Shown: positions 18,268-27,425, numbered from the stretch's first letter. The stretch is DNA of 61,563 nt from Pyrodictiaceae archaeon (GCA_015521735.1 WANQ01000041.1:81347-142909), one strand, 5' to 3'. Numbers and translations: made by a program. The notes: generated by a model from the letters alone, not told the origin.

Positions 18268-18274
18268 GATGAGG

Positions 18275-20620
18275 TCACCCCTTTCTACTCTTTATTAGGA
18301 AGAAGACGTTTTCAGGTGTAAGTGGTAGTTTTGTTACACGTACTCCTAGAGCATGTGAAACAGCATTTGCTATGGCAGCTGGTACAGGTATTAATGCCAT
18401 TTCACCTACACCTTTAGCTCCAAAGGGTCCGTAGCGGAACAGGTCTTCCACGTATACTGGCTTCTCTATCCTTGGTATATCGAGTGCTGTAGGTATGACG
18501 TAGTCTGTTAGATCAGCGTTAACTATCCTACCCTTCTCGTCAAAGACGAATTGCTCCATGAGCACATAGCCCATTCCCTGAACAATCGCACCCTCCATTT
18601 GTGCTTCAACTTGCACTGGATTAATTATTCTTCCAGCAGCTAGTGCCGGCCATGCTCTCAGCACCTTTACTATTCCAGTATGAGTGTCTACTTCAACTTC
18701 TACTGCAACCGCTACGTAGCTGTAAGCTGGGTAGGCGTAGCCTTGGCCTTTCACATCGTCAAATGTACCTTTGGGTAGGAAGAAGTATCCAGTAGCTGAT
18801 AGGTCTACTCCACGCGTATATGCTAGCTTTACTATTTCATCCCACGTCATTGATGGTTCTTTTCTTCCTCTCGGGTGAGCTACTCCATTCTCTATTACTA
18901 CTTCGTCTGGGCTAATCCTTAATGCTTCTGCTACTAACTTGTTAATTCTTTCTCTTATCCTAGCAGCTGCTACTAGTACGCCTATAGCACCAATACTTGT
19001 TCCACGAGAAGCATGTGTAGCACCAGTATCGGGTGCATCACTTGTACCGAATACCACTTTTACCTTGTCTAATGGTGCTCCCAGTATTTCAGCTGCTATT
19101 TGCCTATGACTACTATTAGGTGATCCCTGCCCCATCTCTATTATTCCGGTAAACACAGTGACGCTTCCATCCTTATCTATCTTTATGTAAGCATTGCTCC
19201 AGTCAGGTACTCCACGACTAGTACTTATACCGTGCCATCCAACACCAATTCCTATACCACGCTTGTATCTCTTACTCCTAGCATTGTATTCCTCTATCTC
19301 CTTCCTCCTCTTAGACCACTCCATGGTTTTAGCGAGCTTTTCTACTGCTTCAGCTATCCCGACTGAGTGGTCTAGTAGCTGGCTAGTAATGGTTAGTTGC
19401 CCTGGTCTTAGCAGATTCTTTAACCGGAACTCTACTGGATCCATGCCTAGCTTACGTGCTAGTTCATCCATTTGTGATTCTGCTGCAAACTGTACGCTTG
19501 GGTTACCGAATCCTCTAAATGAGCCTTGGGGTACCTTGTTAGTGTATACACAGTAGCCGTCAACTTTAGCGTTTGGTACATTGTATGGGCCAGAGGCATG
19601 GACTGTTGCTCTCCATAGTATGTATGGTCCACGGTTAGCGTATGCTCCAGTATCATGTATTATGGTTACTTCTATTGCAGTTAGCTTGCCATCCTTTGTA
19701 GCACCTGACTTATACTTTATTATAGTTGCTTCTCTCTTAGGATGCATTCTAATAGATTCTTCACGTGTGTACATTAAGAATACTGGTTTATGTGTATGGT
19801 ATGCTACTAGTGCTGCTTTAGCTGCAACTAGTGGTCCTTCATCGTCTTTACCACCAAAGCCTCCTCCAAGGTAGGGTATGATGACCTTTATGTTACTCAT
19901 AGGTATTCCTAGAACTCTTGATACAATTGACTGTACTAGATGTGGGTATTGGCCAGCTGTTATTAGGGTGAGTCTACCATCTAGTTCTGGTATTGCTATT
20001 GCACCCTCTGTTTCAAGGTATAAGTGCTCTTGGTGGTGTGTACGGTACTCGTTTTCTACCACTACATCTGCTTTAGCAAACCCCTCTTCAACATTGCCTT
20101 TCCTAACCTTTGTTCTAAAAGCAATGTTTGAGCCCATTTCATCGTGAACTAATACATCCTTACGTTTCATTGCTTCAAGTGGGTCTAAGAGTACTGGTAG
20201 AGGCTTGTACTTTATCCTTACAGCTTCAGCTGCCTTAAACGCTTTGTCTATGTCTTCTGCTACTACGAGTGCTATTGGTTCGCCATGGTATCTTACCTTT
20301 CTTTCAGCTAGTAGTGGTTGATCTGGTAGAGCGTATCCTACCTGGTTTTCTCCAGGAATATCCTTTGCCGTATATACTCCTACAACACCTGGAATCCTTA
20401 GTGCTTCACTAACATCTATTTCCTCTATTAGTGCGTGGGGCTCAGTACTCCATACTTGTTTAACGAATAGCATGTGTTCTTCAAAGTAGTCTTCAACGAA
20501 TTTCGCTCTACCTAGTGCTTTATCCAAGGAATCTGCTCTGGTAATCCCCTTACCTACTACTATGAACTCCTTAGCTTTAAGCCACTTCTCTATTAGAAAA
20601 TAGGGGTCCTCTACAGCCAA
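18275..20620 (-). CDS. Molybdenum hydroxylase molybdopterin subunit (system 1)
   Basis: A 781-residue catalytic subunit. The Mo-pocket motifs are canonical: HHQEHLYLE (195-203), GGGFGGKDDEG (252-262), the GSFRGFGNP arginine loop and the catalytic glutamate Glu740 in GAKGVGE. Lack of the AYRCSFR loop excludes form I CO dehydrogenase. Members hydroxylate purines, N-heteroaromatics or aldehydes with water as oxygen donor; archaeal relatives include glyceraldehyde oxidoreductase. The TTG start has SD GGAGGTGG six bases away. It heads the run L-M-S-livKHMGF. Confidence 0.94.
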   Translation of the reverse strand: MAVEDPYFLIEKWLKAKEFIVVGKGITRADSLDKALGRAKFVEDYFEEHMLFVKQVWSTEPHALIEEIDVSEALRIPGVVGVYTAKDIPGENQVGYALPDQPLLAERKVRYHGEPIALVVAEDIDKAFKAAEAVRIKYKPLPVLLDPLEAMKRKDVLVHDEMGSNIAFRTKVRKGNVEEGFAKADVVVENEYRTHHQEHLYLETEGAIAIPELDGRLTLITAGQYPHLVQSIVSRVLGIPMSNIKVIIPYLGGGFGGKDDEGPLVAAKAALVAYHTHKPVFLMYTREESIRMHPKREATIIKYKSGATKDGKLTAIEVTIIHDTGAYANRGPYILWRATVHASGPYNVPNAKVDGYCVYTNKVPQGSFRGFGNPSVQFAAESQMDELARKLGMDPVEFRLKNLLRPGQLTITSQLLDHSVGIAEAVEKLAKTMEWSKRRKEIEEYNARSKRYKRGIGIGVGWHGISTSRGVPDWSNAYIKIDKDGSVTVFTGIIEMGQGSPNSSHRQIAAEILGAPLDKVKVVFGTSDAPDTGATHASRGTSIGAIGVLVAAARIRERINKLVAEALRISPDEVVIENGVAHPRGRKEPSMTWDEIVKLAYTRGVDLSATGYFFLPKGTFDDVKGQGYAYPAYSYVAVAVEVEVDTHTGIVKVLRAWPALAAGRIINPVQVEAQMEGAIVQGMGYVLMEQFVFDEKGRIVNADLTDYVIPTALDIPRIEKPVYVEDLFRYGPFGAKGVGEMALIPVPAAIANAVSHALGVRVTKLPLTPENVFFLIKSRKG

Positions 20621-20731
20621 TAAACCACCTCCACTAAGTACACATTCCTATACTTAACTAGGGGGCTAAGATTAAAGCTTTCCCGTAAACGTATAATAAG
20701 GTTAGCAGACAAACTATCCGGTAAGCTCTGG

Positions 20732-20989
20732 GTGAAATCGTTGCATACTAGAAGTGAATATTTCTCAGATGTAAAGGTCTTTAAATTAAGTGAGCTTAAA
20801 CCTAGTGTAAGAGAAGAGATAGCTGAATTAGTGGTAGGCTTAAGTGAAGATGAAGTACGTGTCTACGTGCTCAACTATACTCCTATGAGGTTACAGAAGT
20901 TGTTTAGTGAGCTACGTAAGAGGGGCTGTAAAAGAGTGTTAGGATCAATTGTTGTTTCCGGGGAACTCTATGTTGTATGTGTAGTTTAA
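20732..20989 (+). CDS. Small protein of unknown function in the hydroxylase locus
   Basis: An 85-residue protein from GTG. Two strand-helix units are suggested by KVFKLSELKPSVREEIAEL then DEVRVYVLNYTPMRLQKLFSELRKRGCKRVLGSIVVSGELYVVCVV, a pattern that recalls small TusA/DUF2249-like alpha-beta folds; I do not claim the family. It lies in the divergent gap upstream of hydroxylase system 1 and its stop overlaps the end of the convergent amidohydrolase by four bases. It is probably a real gene, since no other frame explains this stretch. Confidence 0.55.
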   Translation: MKSLHTRSEYFSDVKVFKLSELKPSVREEIAELVVGLSEDEVRVYVLNYTPMRLQKLFSELRKRGCKRVLGSIVVSGELYVVCVV

Positions 20990-22353
20990 CTTGTTTTAGG
21001 AGTATACCTTATCCATTGACCTCTAGGTCCTCCAGTAACCTCGCCGTTTCTTGCAATTATTGCTCCACGAAGTATAGTGTACTCTATTCTACCCTTTAGC
21101 CTCCACCCTATGAATGGTGATAGTGGGTGTTTTGAGTGGAAGTCTTCTTCTCGAATAATTGTCTCTGATCGCGGGTCTACTACGACCATGTCTCCGTCGC
21201 TTCCAATAGTTATTGTGCCCTTCTTAGGGTATAGGTTGAAGAGTTTAGCAGGATTAGCTGATAGTAGTTCTGGGATCTTAGTTAATGGTATTTTACCTCT
21301 AAGTGCTTGGTCTATCATTAGTGGTAGTAGTGTTCTAACACCTGGGAAGCCTGCTGCAGCTTCCCATACATTCTTTTCCTTTTCTTCTCTAGCATGTGGT
21401 GCGTGGTCTGAGCCTATGTTTGTTATAGTACCATCTAGTACTGCTTTCCACAGTGCTTCTTGGTGTTCTCTTGACCTTATTGGTGGGTTAACCTTCATTA
21501 GTGTACCATACTTGTCGTAGTCATCGCTTGATAATAGCAGGTAGTGTGGATTTGTTTCACCCCAAATGTTTACTCCTTCACTTCTAGCCTTCCTCAACGC
21601 TTCTACTGCTTCAAGAGCGCTCATGTGGACTATTAGTGCTATCCCTCTTGTCTTCTTAGCGTAGTACGCTATGCGTATAGTTGCCTCTTCTTCACATATT
21701 GGTGGACGTGCATCCATGTGTGCTTTTGGATCCATTCTACCAGTAGCTTTAACTTTCTCGGTGAAGTATTTTACAAGGCTCCAGTTCTCGGCATGGAATG
21801 CTATTGGTGTTTTTAGTTTAGCTGACTTAAGTAGTGCTTCATATATTGTTGCATCACTTGGTGCTGGTATGTTACCAGTAGTTGGTCCTAGGAATATCTT
21901 GAAGCCTATAGCACCAGCATAGACCATTTCCTCGAACTCATCTATGTTCCCGTCATGGATTACACCGTAGAGTGCAAAGTCAACATATGCTTTACTTGCT
22001 AGTAGATGTGCCTTCTCCAACAATACTTTACGGTTTTCTACTGGTGGTAGAGTATTAGGCATTTCCAGAACTGTTGTAACGCCCCCGGAAGCTGCATCCA
22101 TTGTCCCATTAGTGAAGTTGTCCTTGTATTCTAGTCCAGGCTCCCTCATATGCACGTGTTCATCGACTACTCCAGGTAACACTAGTTTGCCTTCAACGTT
22201 GAGTACGTCGACTCCTCTAGGAGGTTCTAGTTCTCTACCAATCCTAGTAACTTTTCCATCTTCTACTAGTATGTCTACATCCTCTAATATGCCTTCAGGT
22301 AGAACTAGTCTTGCATTACGTATAAGTATGCTGTCACCTCCCATAATGTACAC
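20986..22353 (-). CDS. Cyclic amidohydrolase (dihydroorotase/allantoinase superfamily)
   Basis: A 455-residue metal-dependent amidohydrolase. It shows HVHMREPG for the first metal histidines and a substrate-carboxylate arginine, GFKIFLGPTTG with the lysine expected to be carboxylated, the HAEN and HMSALEAVEA histidines and the GSDHAPHAREEK aspartate. HMREPG and DHAPH resemble dihydroorotase, while the KIFLGPTTGN loop and HAEN resemble allantoinase/hydantoinase, so the ring opened cannot be named. No pyrimidine gene cluster surrounds it; it lies between two molybdenum hydroxylase operons. An SD-like GGGAGGTGA lies inside the frame, so the true start may be later. Confidence 0.88.
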   Translation of the reverse strand: MYIMGGDSILIRNARLVLPEGILEDVDILVEDGKVTRIGRELEPPRGVDVLNVEGKLVLPGVVDEHVHMREPGLEYKDNFTNGTMDAASGGVTTVLEMPNTLPPVENRKVLLEKAHLLASKAYVDFALYGVIHDGNIDEFEEMVYAGAIGFKIFLGPTTGNIPAPSDATIYEALLKSAKLKTPIAFHAENWSLVKYFTEKVKATGRMDPKAHMDARPPICEEEATIRIAYYAKKTRGIALIVHMSALEAVEALRKARSEGVNIWGETNPHYLLLSSDDYDKYGTLMKVNPPIRSREHQEALWKAVLDGTITNIGSDHAPHAREEKEKNVWEAAAGFPGVRTLLPLMIDQALRGKIPLTKIPELLSANPAKLFNLYPKKGTITIGSDGDMVVVDPRSETIIREEDFHSKHPLSPFIGWRLKGRIEYTILRGAIIARNGEVTGGPRGQWIRYTPKTS

Positions 22354-22587
22354 CGAGAAAGACTTGATTAACCTGGTCTTTGGATTAGCTATGCTTTACG
22401 TAGTTAATTATGGTTATTAAGTGCGTATTATACGGTTTCATCTTGTGTGATGGAAGGTTTATCTGAATACACTTCTAGTTGGAAAGGTTTTATCACTAAG
22501 ATTTCAGTTAGCTCAGGCATAAAGGTTTTTCTTCCACCCCCTTAACTATTAAGGAGTGTAAGGTTTTAGTGGAGGCGAGGTATCTAG

Positions 22588-24969
22588 TTGTCTAAGATAA
22601 TTCTGCCTAAGAGGCTTGAAAAATACCGTTACATAGGCAAGAACACTATTAGACATGACGGTATTGCCAAGGTTACTGGGAAGCTAAAGTACGCCTACGA
22701 TATCTATCTTCCAGGAATGCTTTATGGAAGAATACTTAAGAGCCCATACCCTCATGCTAGGGTTAAGAAGATTGATACTAGTGAAGCAGAGAAAATGGGT
22801 GCCGTAGTAGTAACGTTTAAGGATGTACCACGGAAGAAGTTCAATATAAGGCTTGTAAGCGTTGATGAAGTAAACTACAAGGATTGGGAGGTACTAACGG
22901 ATCACCCAAAATTTGTTGGAGAATACATTGCAGCTGTAGCAGCTGAAACCGAGGAGCTTGCTCAAAAGGCATTAGAAGCCATAAAGATTGAATGGGAGGT
23001 TTACGAGCCACTACTTGACCCATTAGAGTCTATGACTCCTGGTAAGCCTAAGATACATGATAAGATACTCTTTGGTCAGAGAGAAGTTGAGGTTAAAAAC
23101 AATATAGCTTGTACCAAGGAATACGTTGAAGGCGATCCTGATAGAGCTTTCAAGGAAGCAGACATCGTTATTGAGAGAGTGTTTAAGACTAATAGACGAT
23201 ACCATATGCAGTTAGAGCCTAAGGTTGCAGTAGTTAGACCTGAACCCGATGGAGGAGTAACTATTTGGACTACTACTCAGACAATCCATAATACTAAGAT
23301 CCTGGTATCACAGGTATTCGATATACCTATGAGTAAGGTCAACGTAATAAAACTACCCATAGGCGGTAGCTTTGGTTCAAGTATACAGACTAATCTCGTA
23401 GTACTTGTAGCTGTAGCCTTAGCACTTAAGGCTCGTAGACCTGTTAGAATAGCCTTAACTAGAGAAGAAGATATACTAGACCATCATTCTTATCAAATGA
23501 TATTTAAGGTTAGAGTTGCAGCTAAGAAGGATGGAACGATTATTGCAGGTGAGCTAGAGAATATTATGGATATTGGCGCTCACCAAATACAGGCTTATCC
23601 ATTGCTAGGTACGGCTTTAGGCTGGTTTGTATCGCTTTATAAGTGGAAGAATATTAGGTATAAGGGTATAGCTGTATATACTAATAAGACTCCTTCATGT
23701 GCGTTTAGGGGGTATGGTAATCCTCAGGTAACGTGGGCTGTTGAAACAGTTATTGATGAGTTAGCTGAGAAGCTTGGTATAGATCCATTAGAGCTTAGGC
23801 TTAAGAACTATGTTGGTCGTGGAGACATATTCTGGGGTCAAGGCCCAACGGTTAAGTCTGTTATACGTAGTGATGGTGTTCCAGAGCTGATTAGGAAGGG
23901 TGCAGAGCTAATAGGGTGGGATAAGAGGCCTAAGCCTGGTTCACAGAAGGGTAGGTATCGTAGAGGTATTGGTGTAGCAAGAGGATTCCATACTAGTGGT
24001 GCTGGTGGACCATTATCAGGTGAGGTCATAGATTATACTGGAGCTATAATTAAGGTTAACGAGGACGGCACAATAGACTACATAACAGCATTACAAGACC
24101 ATGGTGGTGGAACTCTTGATGCTCACGCCAAGATTATTGCTGAGGAGCTTGGAGTACCGTTGAAGAGTATTAATATTGTGTGGGCTGATACTAGGACAAC
24201 ACTATACGATGTATGTACGCATGCTTCACGTGGAGTATATGTTGGAGGTGAGGCTGCTAGACGTGCAGCTAGAATAGTTAAGCAGAAGCTTCTAGAATAT
24301 GCTGCCAGGATTCTAGGAGACATTGCTACTCCTGAAGGGCTTAGAATAGAACCTGACGAGGAACTTGGCCAAGGAGTAATATATGTTGAGGGAAGCCCTG
24401 AGAAGAGGATAACTGTTGGAGAAGTCGCTCGTATAGCTTGGCAAAGGAATTGGGGTAGTATTGCAGCTGCTGTAAGCTATAGATCCTATGCTGCTCCACC
24501 AGCATTCACAGTGTATTTCGTAGAAGTTGAGGTGGATACTGAGACAGGTATTGTTAGGCCTGTTAGAGTTGTTGCTGGAGCAGATATAGGTACAGTAGTT
24601 AATCCTGATTTAGCGGCAGGTCAAATACATGGAGGTTTTGCTCAAGGATGGGGTATGGCTACTCTAGAAGACCTACCTTATGATCCAGAGACTGGTGAGC
24701 TAATGAATAGAGGATTCATAACTGACTACAAGGTTGTTACTGCACCAGATATGCCTAAACTAGATGACTTCATAGTAATCTTTGCTGATACAGAAGAGCC
24801 TACGGGCCCACTAGGAGCTAAGGGTATTGGTGAAGCAGCTAAGAATCCTGTAGCAGCTGCTGTTGCAAATGCAATATACAATGCTATTGGTGTAAGGTTT
24901 TATGAGCTACCCATAACACCTGAGAAGATTTTGAAAGCATTGAAGGAGAAGGGTGAGATTAAGGAGTAG
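22588..24969 (+). CDS. Molybdenum hydroxylase molybdopterin subunit (system 2, divergent)
   Basis: A 793-residue catalytic subunit. The overall fold motifs are present, including AFRGYGNPQ and the catalytic glutamate Glu749 in GAKGIGE. The Mo-pocket loop, however, reads GGSFGSS (259-265) instead of GGGFGGK, and the QEHxYLE segment is replaced by RRYHMQLEP. A cysteine precedes the arginine loop (PSCAFRGYG). These changes surround the substrate, so it likely accepts a different compound from system 1. The TTG start follows GGAGGCGAGGT. It heads an L-M-S operon that continues toward the carbamoyltransferase. Confidence 0.92.
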   Translation: MSKIILPKRLEKYRYIGKNTIRHDGIAKVTGKLKYAYDIYLPGMLYGRILKSPYPHARVKKIDTSEAEKMGAVVVTFKDVPRKKFNIRLVSVDEVNYKDWEVLTDHPKFVGEYIAAVAAETEELAQKALEAIKIEWEVYEPLLDPLESMTPGKPKIHDKILFGQREVEVKNNIACTKEYVEGDPDRAFKEADIVIERVFKTNRRYHMQLEPKVAVVRPEPDGGVTIWTTTQTIHNTKILVSQVFDIPMSKVNVIKLPIGGSFGSSIQTNLVVLVAVALALKARRPVRIALTREEDILDHHSYQMIFKVRVAAKKDGTIIAGELENIMDIGAHQIQAYPLLGTALGWFVSLYKWKNIRYKGIAVYTNKTPSCAFRGYGNPQVTWAVETVIDELAEKLGIDPLELRLKNYVGRGDIFWGQGPTVKSVIRSDGVPELIRKGAELIGWDKRPKPGSQKGRYRRGIGVARGFHTSGAGGPLSGEVIDYTGAIIKVNEDGTIDYITALQDHGGGTLDAHAKIIAEELGVPLKSINIVWADTRTTLYDVCTHASRGVYVGGEAARRAARIVKQKLLEYAARILGDIATPEGLRIEPDEELGQGVIYVEGSPEKRITVGEVARIAWQRNWGSIAAAVSYRSYAAPPAFTVYFVEVEVDTETGIVRPVRVVAGADIGTVVNPDLAAGQIHGGFAQGWGMATLEDLPYDPETGELMNRGFITDYKVVTAPDMPKLDDFIVIFADTEEPTGPLGAKGIGEAAKNPVAAAVANAIYNAIGVRFYELPITPEKILKALKEKGEIKE

Positions 24970-24986
24970 TTGAGGGGTGTTATGTT

Positions 24987-25916
24987 ATGGTTAAAACAGT
25001 TGTAATTAAGCCTAAAGTTGATATTAATAAGGTTAATACACATATACTACCAGTAGACTTTGAGTACTATGAGCCTAGGACTCTAAGAGAACTAGTAGAA
25101 CTACTTGATAAGCTTGGCCCATCAGCCAAGATACTTGCTGGTGGAACAGATCTACTTGTTCAGATTAAGCAGAGAGCTGTAGAGCCCAAGTATGTTGTGA
25201 ATATTAAGAAGGTAAGGGAATTGGATTTCATAGAGGATCGTGGAGACTACTTAGCAATAGGTGCAGTTACAAGGCTTAGAGCTATTGAGAAGAACTCGTT
25301 GATAGCTGAAAAGTTTACTGCACTCCATGAAGCAGTAAGGGCCATGGCTGGTGTACAAATACGTAATATGGCTACTATTGGCGGTAACCTCTGTAATGCT
25401 TCTCCAGCAGCAGATACAGCACCACCACTAATGGTGTTTGATGCAGAGTTAAAGATAGTGGGACCTGGATACGAGAAGGTTATCCCTATTACACAGTTCT
25501 TTAAGGGGCCTAAGAAGACTGTGTTAAAGTATAATGAAGTATTAGCTGAGATAAGAATACCGTATCCTAAGCCTCCAACGGGTTCCGCTTTTATAAAGAT
25601 TGCTAGAACTGCTATGGATTTAGCTAAGGTTAACGTGGCTGTTGCGTTAAGAGTTGACGAAGACGACTATATTAGGTGGATTAGGGTTACATTAGGGTCT
25701 GTTGCTCCAACTCCAGTGAGGGCTAGGAGTGTAGAGGAAGAACTAATTGATAAGAGGTTTTCTGAGGAAATAGTTCGTAAGGCTTCAAGACTTGTTGTCA
25801 ACGATATATCGCCTATAACGGATATACGTTCTACTGCTGAGTATCGTAGAGAGGTGTCTAAGGTTATTGTACGTGATGCACTTTTAATAGCATATAAACG
25901 TGTAAGAGGGGTGTAA
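24987..25916 (+). CDS. Molybdenum hydroxylase FAD subunit (system 2)
   Basis: A 309-residue FAD subunit with KILAGGTDLLVQIK, RNMATIGGNLCNASPAADTAPPL and a C-terminal TAEYRREVSKVIVRDAL. It has about 20 more N-terminal residues than the system 1 subunit. The ATG follows GAGGGGTG closely. It is 17 bases from the large subunit and five from the small one, so the three are clearly one operon. Confidence 0.94.
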   Translation: MVKTVVIKPKVDINKVNTHILPVDFEYYEPRTLRELVELLDKLGPSAKILAGGTDLLVQIKQRAVEPKYVVNIKKVRELDFIEDRGDYLAIGAVTRLRAIEKNSLIAEKFTALHEAVRAMAGVQIRNMATIGGNLCNASPAADTAPPLMVFDAELKIVGPGYEKVIPITQFFKGPKKTVLKYNEVLAEIRIPYPKPPTGSAFIKIARTAMDLAKVNVAVALRVDEDDYIRWIRVTLGSVAPTPVRARSVEEELIDKRFSEEIVRKASRLVVNDISPITDIRSTAEYRREVSKVIVRDALLIAYKRVRGV

Positions 25917-25921
25917 TCTCG

Positions 25922-26410
25922 ATGGAGCGTAGGATTAGGTTTAGGCTTAATGGGGAATGGGTTGAGGTTACAGTTAAACCTAATGAGCTATTACTTAACG
26001 TGCTACGCGAGAAGTTCGGGTTAACTGGGCCTAAGTATGCTTGTGGTATAGGAGAGTGTGGTGCGTGTACAGTACTTGTTGATGGTGAACCAGTACTAGC
26101 ATGTCTTACGCTAGCAGTTGATGTTGATGGAAGAGATGTGGTTACAATAGAGGGTTTAGCTAGGGATGGTGAACTACATCCACTACAAAAGGCGTTCTTA
26201 GAGCATGGAGCAATTCAGTGTGGCTACTGTATACCAGGGTTCATAATGGTTGCTAAGAGATTGTTGGAGGAGAATCCTTATCCTAGTGAAGAAGAAATAC
26301 GCGAGTACATTAGAGGCAATATATGCCGTTGTACTGGGTATGTAAACATAGTTAAAGCCATAAAAGCAGCTGCTGAAAGCCTTAGAGCAGGAAGTAGCTC
26401 CCATACCTAA
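25922..26410 (+). CDS. Molybdenum hydroxylase small subunit, two [2Fe-2S] clusters (system 2)
   Basis: A 162-residue subunit with the first cluster motif CGIGECGACTVLVDGEPVLAC and the second cluster motifs CGYCIPG and CRCTGYV. It relays electrons from the Mo centre to FAD. The short Ser-rich C-terminal tail is unremarkable. The carbamoyltransferase starts about 80 bases later on the same strand, so co-transcription is plausible but not certain. Confidence 0.95.
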   Translation: MERRIRFRLNGEWVEVTVKPNELLLNVLREKFGLTGPKYACGIGECGACTVLVDGEPVLACLTLAVDVDGRDVVTIEGLARDGELHPLQKAFLEHGAIQCGYCIPGFIMVAKRLLEENPYPSEEEIREYIRGNICRCTGYVNIVKAIKAAAESLRAGSSSHT

Positions 26411-26491
26411 ACTTAAACATAGTTTTTCCTCCAATCAATTAAATATTTAAGCTTGCTCCTTAACCTTAAATCCATATGGTAGGTGTGGGAT

Positions 26492-27415
26492 ATGAGCCTT
26501 AAGGGTAAGGATATAATCTCAGCTCTACAGTTTACACGTGAAGAAGTAGAATACCTCTTCAGGTTAGCTGAGAAGCTTAGAAAGGAAATAGATGAGAAAG
26601 GAATACTAGACTACGCTAAAGGGAAGATAATGGTTACAGCATTCTTTGAGCCAAGTACAAGAACTAAGCTTAGCTTCCAGTTTGCTATGAAGAGGCTTGG
26701 GGGAGAAGTAATAGATTTTGAGGTAACTACGTCTAGTCTAGCTAAGGGCGAAACAGATATTGACACGTTAAGAATTATTGATGGATATAATCCAGACGTT
26801 ATAGTGTTGAGGCAGAAGAAGCCTCATTTCCCAGAGCAAATAGCGCCTATGATAAAGGCTCCAATAATAAATGGTGGTGATGGCTGGAATGAGCATCCAA
26901 CACAAGCACTATTAGACGTTTATACTATTTGGAGAGAGTTCGGCTATGTTGATGGATTAACTATTGGTATTATGGGTGACTTAAAGTATGGTAGAACACC
27001 TAGTAGTCTCTCCTACCTGTTATCGAAATTTAAGGATATAACGATATACTATATTGCACCACAACCCTTACAGATAAGAGATGAAGTAGTTGAGAAGATT
27101 GAGGGAAAGGTGACTTACTATAAGGTTGAGAAGCTTGAGGAGGTAATAGACAAGCTAGATGTACTGTATGTTACAAGGCTTCAAAAAGAAAGGCTACCGG
27201 ACCCGTCAATGTATGAGAAGCTTAAGGGTATATACAAGGTTGATTTACAAGTACTTGCTAAGGCAAAGAAGATACCAGTTATAATGCATCCACTACCCAG
27301 GACATGGGAGCTTGATGTAAGTGTTGATAACTTAAGGCAAGCTAGATACTTTGAGCAAGCACAAAATGGAATGTATATTAGAGCAGCATTACTTAAGGAG
27401 GTATTAGGAGTTTAA
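26492..27415 (+). CDS. Aspartate/ornithine-family carbamoyltransferase, divergent paralogue
   Basis: About 307 residues. Carbamoyl-phosphate motifs FFEPSTRT, SLAKGE, HPTQ and HPLPR are present, as are GDLKYGRT and TRLQKER of aspartate transcarbamylases. Differences stand out: the usual RHPxEGA is RQKKPHF, NQHPTQ is NEHPTQ, ESLADT is ETDIDT, and HPLPRVDEI is HPLPRTWEL. No pyrI regulatory subunit follows; a hairpin terminator does. It could be the biosynthetic PyrB, but the altered loops and the neighbours favour a catabolic transcarbamylase that makes carbamoyl phosphate (inference). I chose ATG 26492, downstream of GTG 26483, because GGTG precedes it. Confidence 0.85.
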   Translation: MSLKGKDIISALQFTREEVEYLFRLAEKLRKEIDEKGILDYAKGKIMVTAFFEPSTRTKLSFQFAMKRLGGEVIDFEVTTSSLAKGETDIDTLRIIDGYNPDVIVLRQKKPHFPEQIAPMIKAPIINGGDGWNEHPTQALLDVYTIWREFGYVDGLTIGIMGDLKYGRTPSSLSYLLSKFKDITIYYIAPQPLQIRDEVVEKIEGKVTYYKVEKLEEVIDKLDVLYVTRLQKERLPDPSMYEKLKGIYKVDLQVLAKAKKIPVIMHPLPRTWELDVSVDNLRQARYFEQAQNGMYIRAALLKEVLGV

Positions 27416-27425
27416 GAGATACAAT

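Noticed and set aside
22440-22520. C/D-box small RNA suggested by GTGATGG and CTGA
   Set aside because: The C box is imperfect and no C' and D pair follows at proper spacing.
18275-24969. Naming either hydroxylase as carbon monoxide dehydrogenase (CoxLMS)
   Set aside because: The form I active-site loop AYRCSFR is absent; both large subunits have an xanthine dehydrogenase/aldehyde oxidase-like FRGFG or FRGYG loop.
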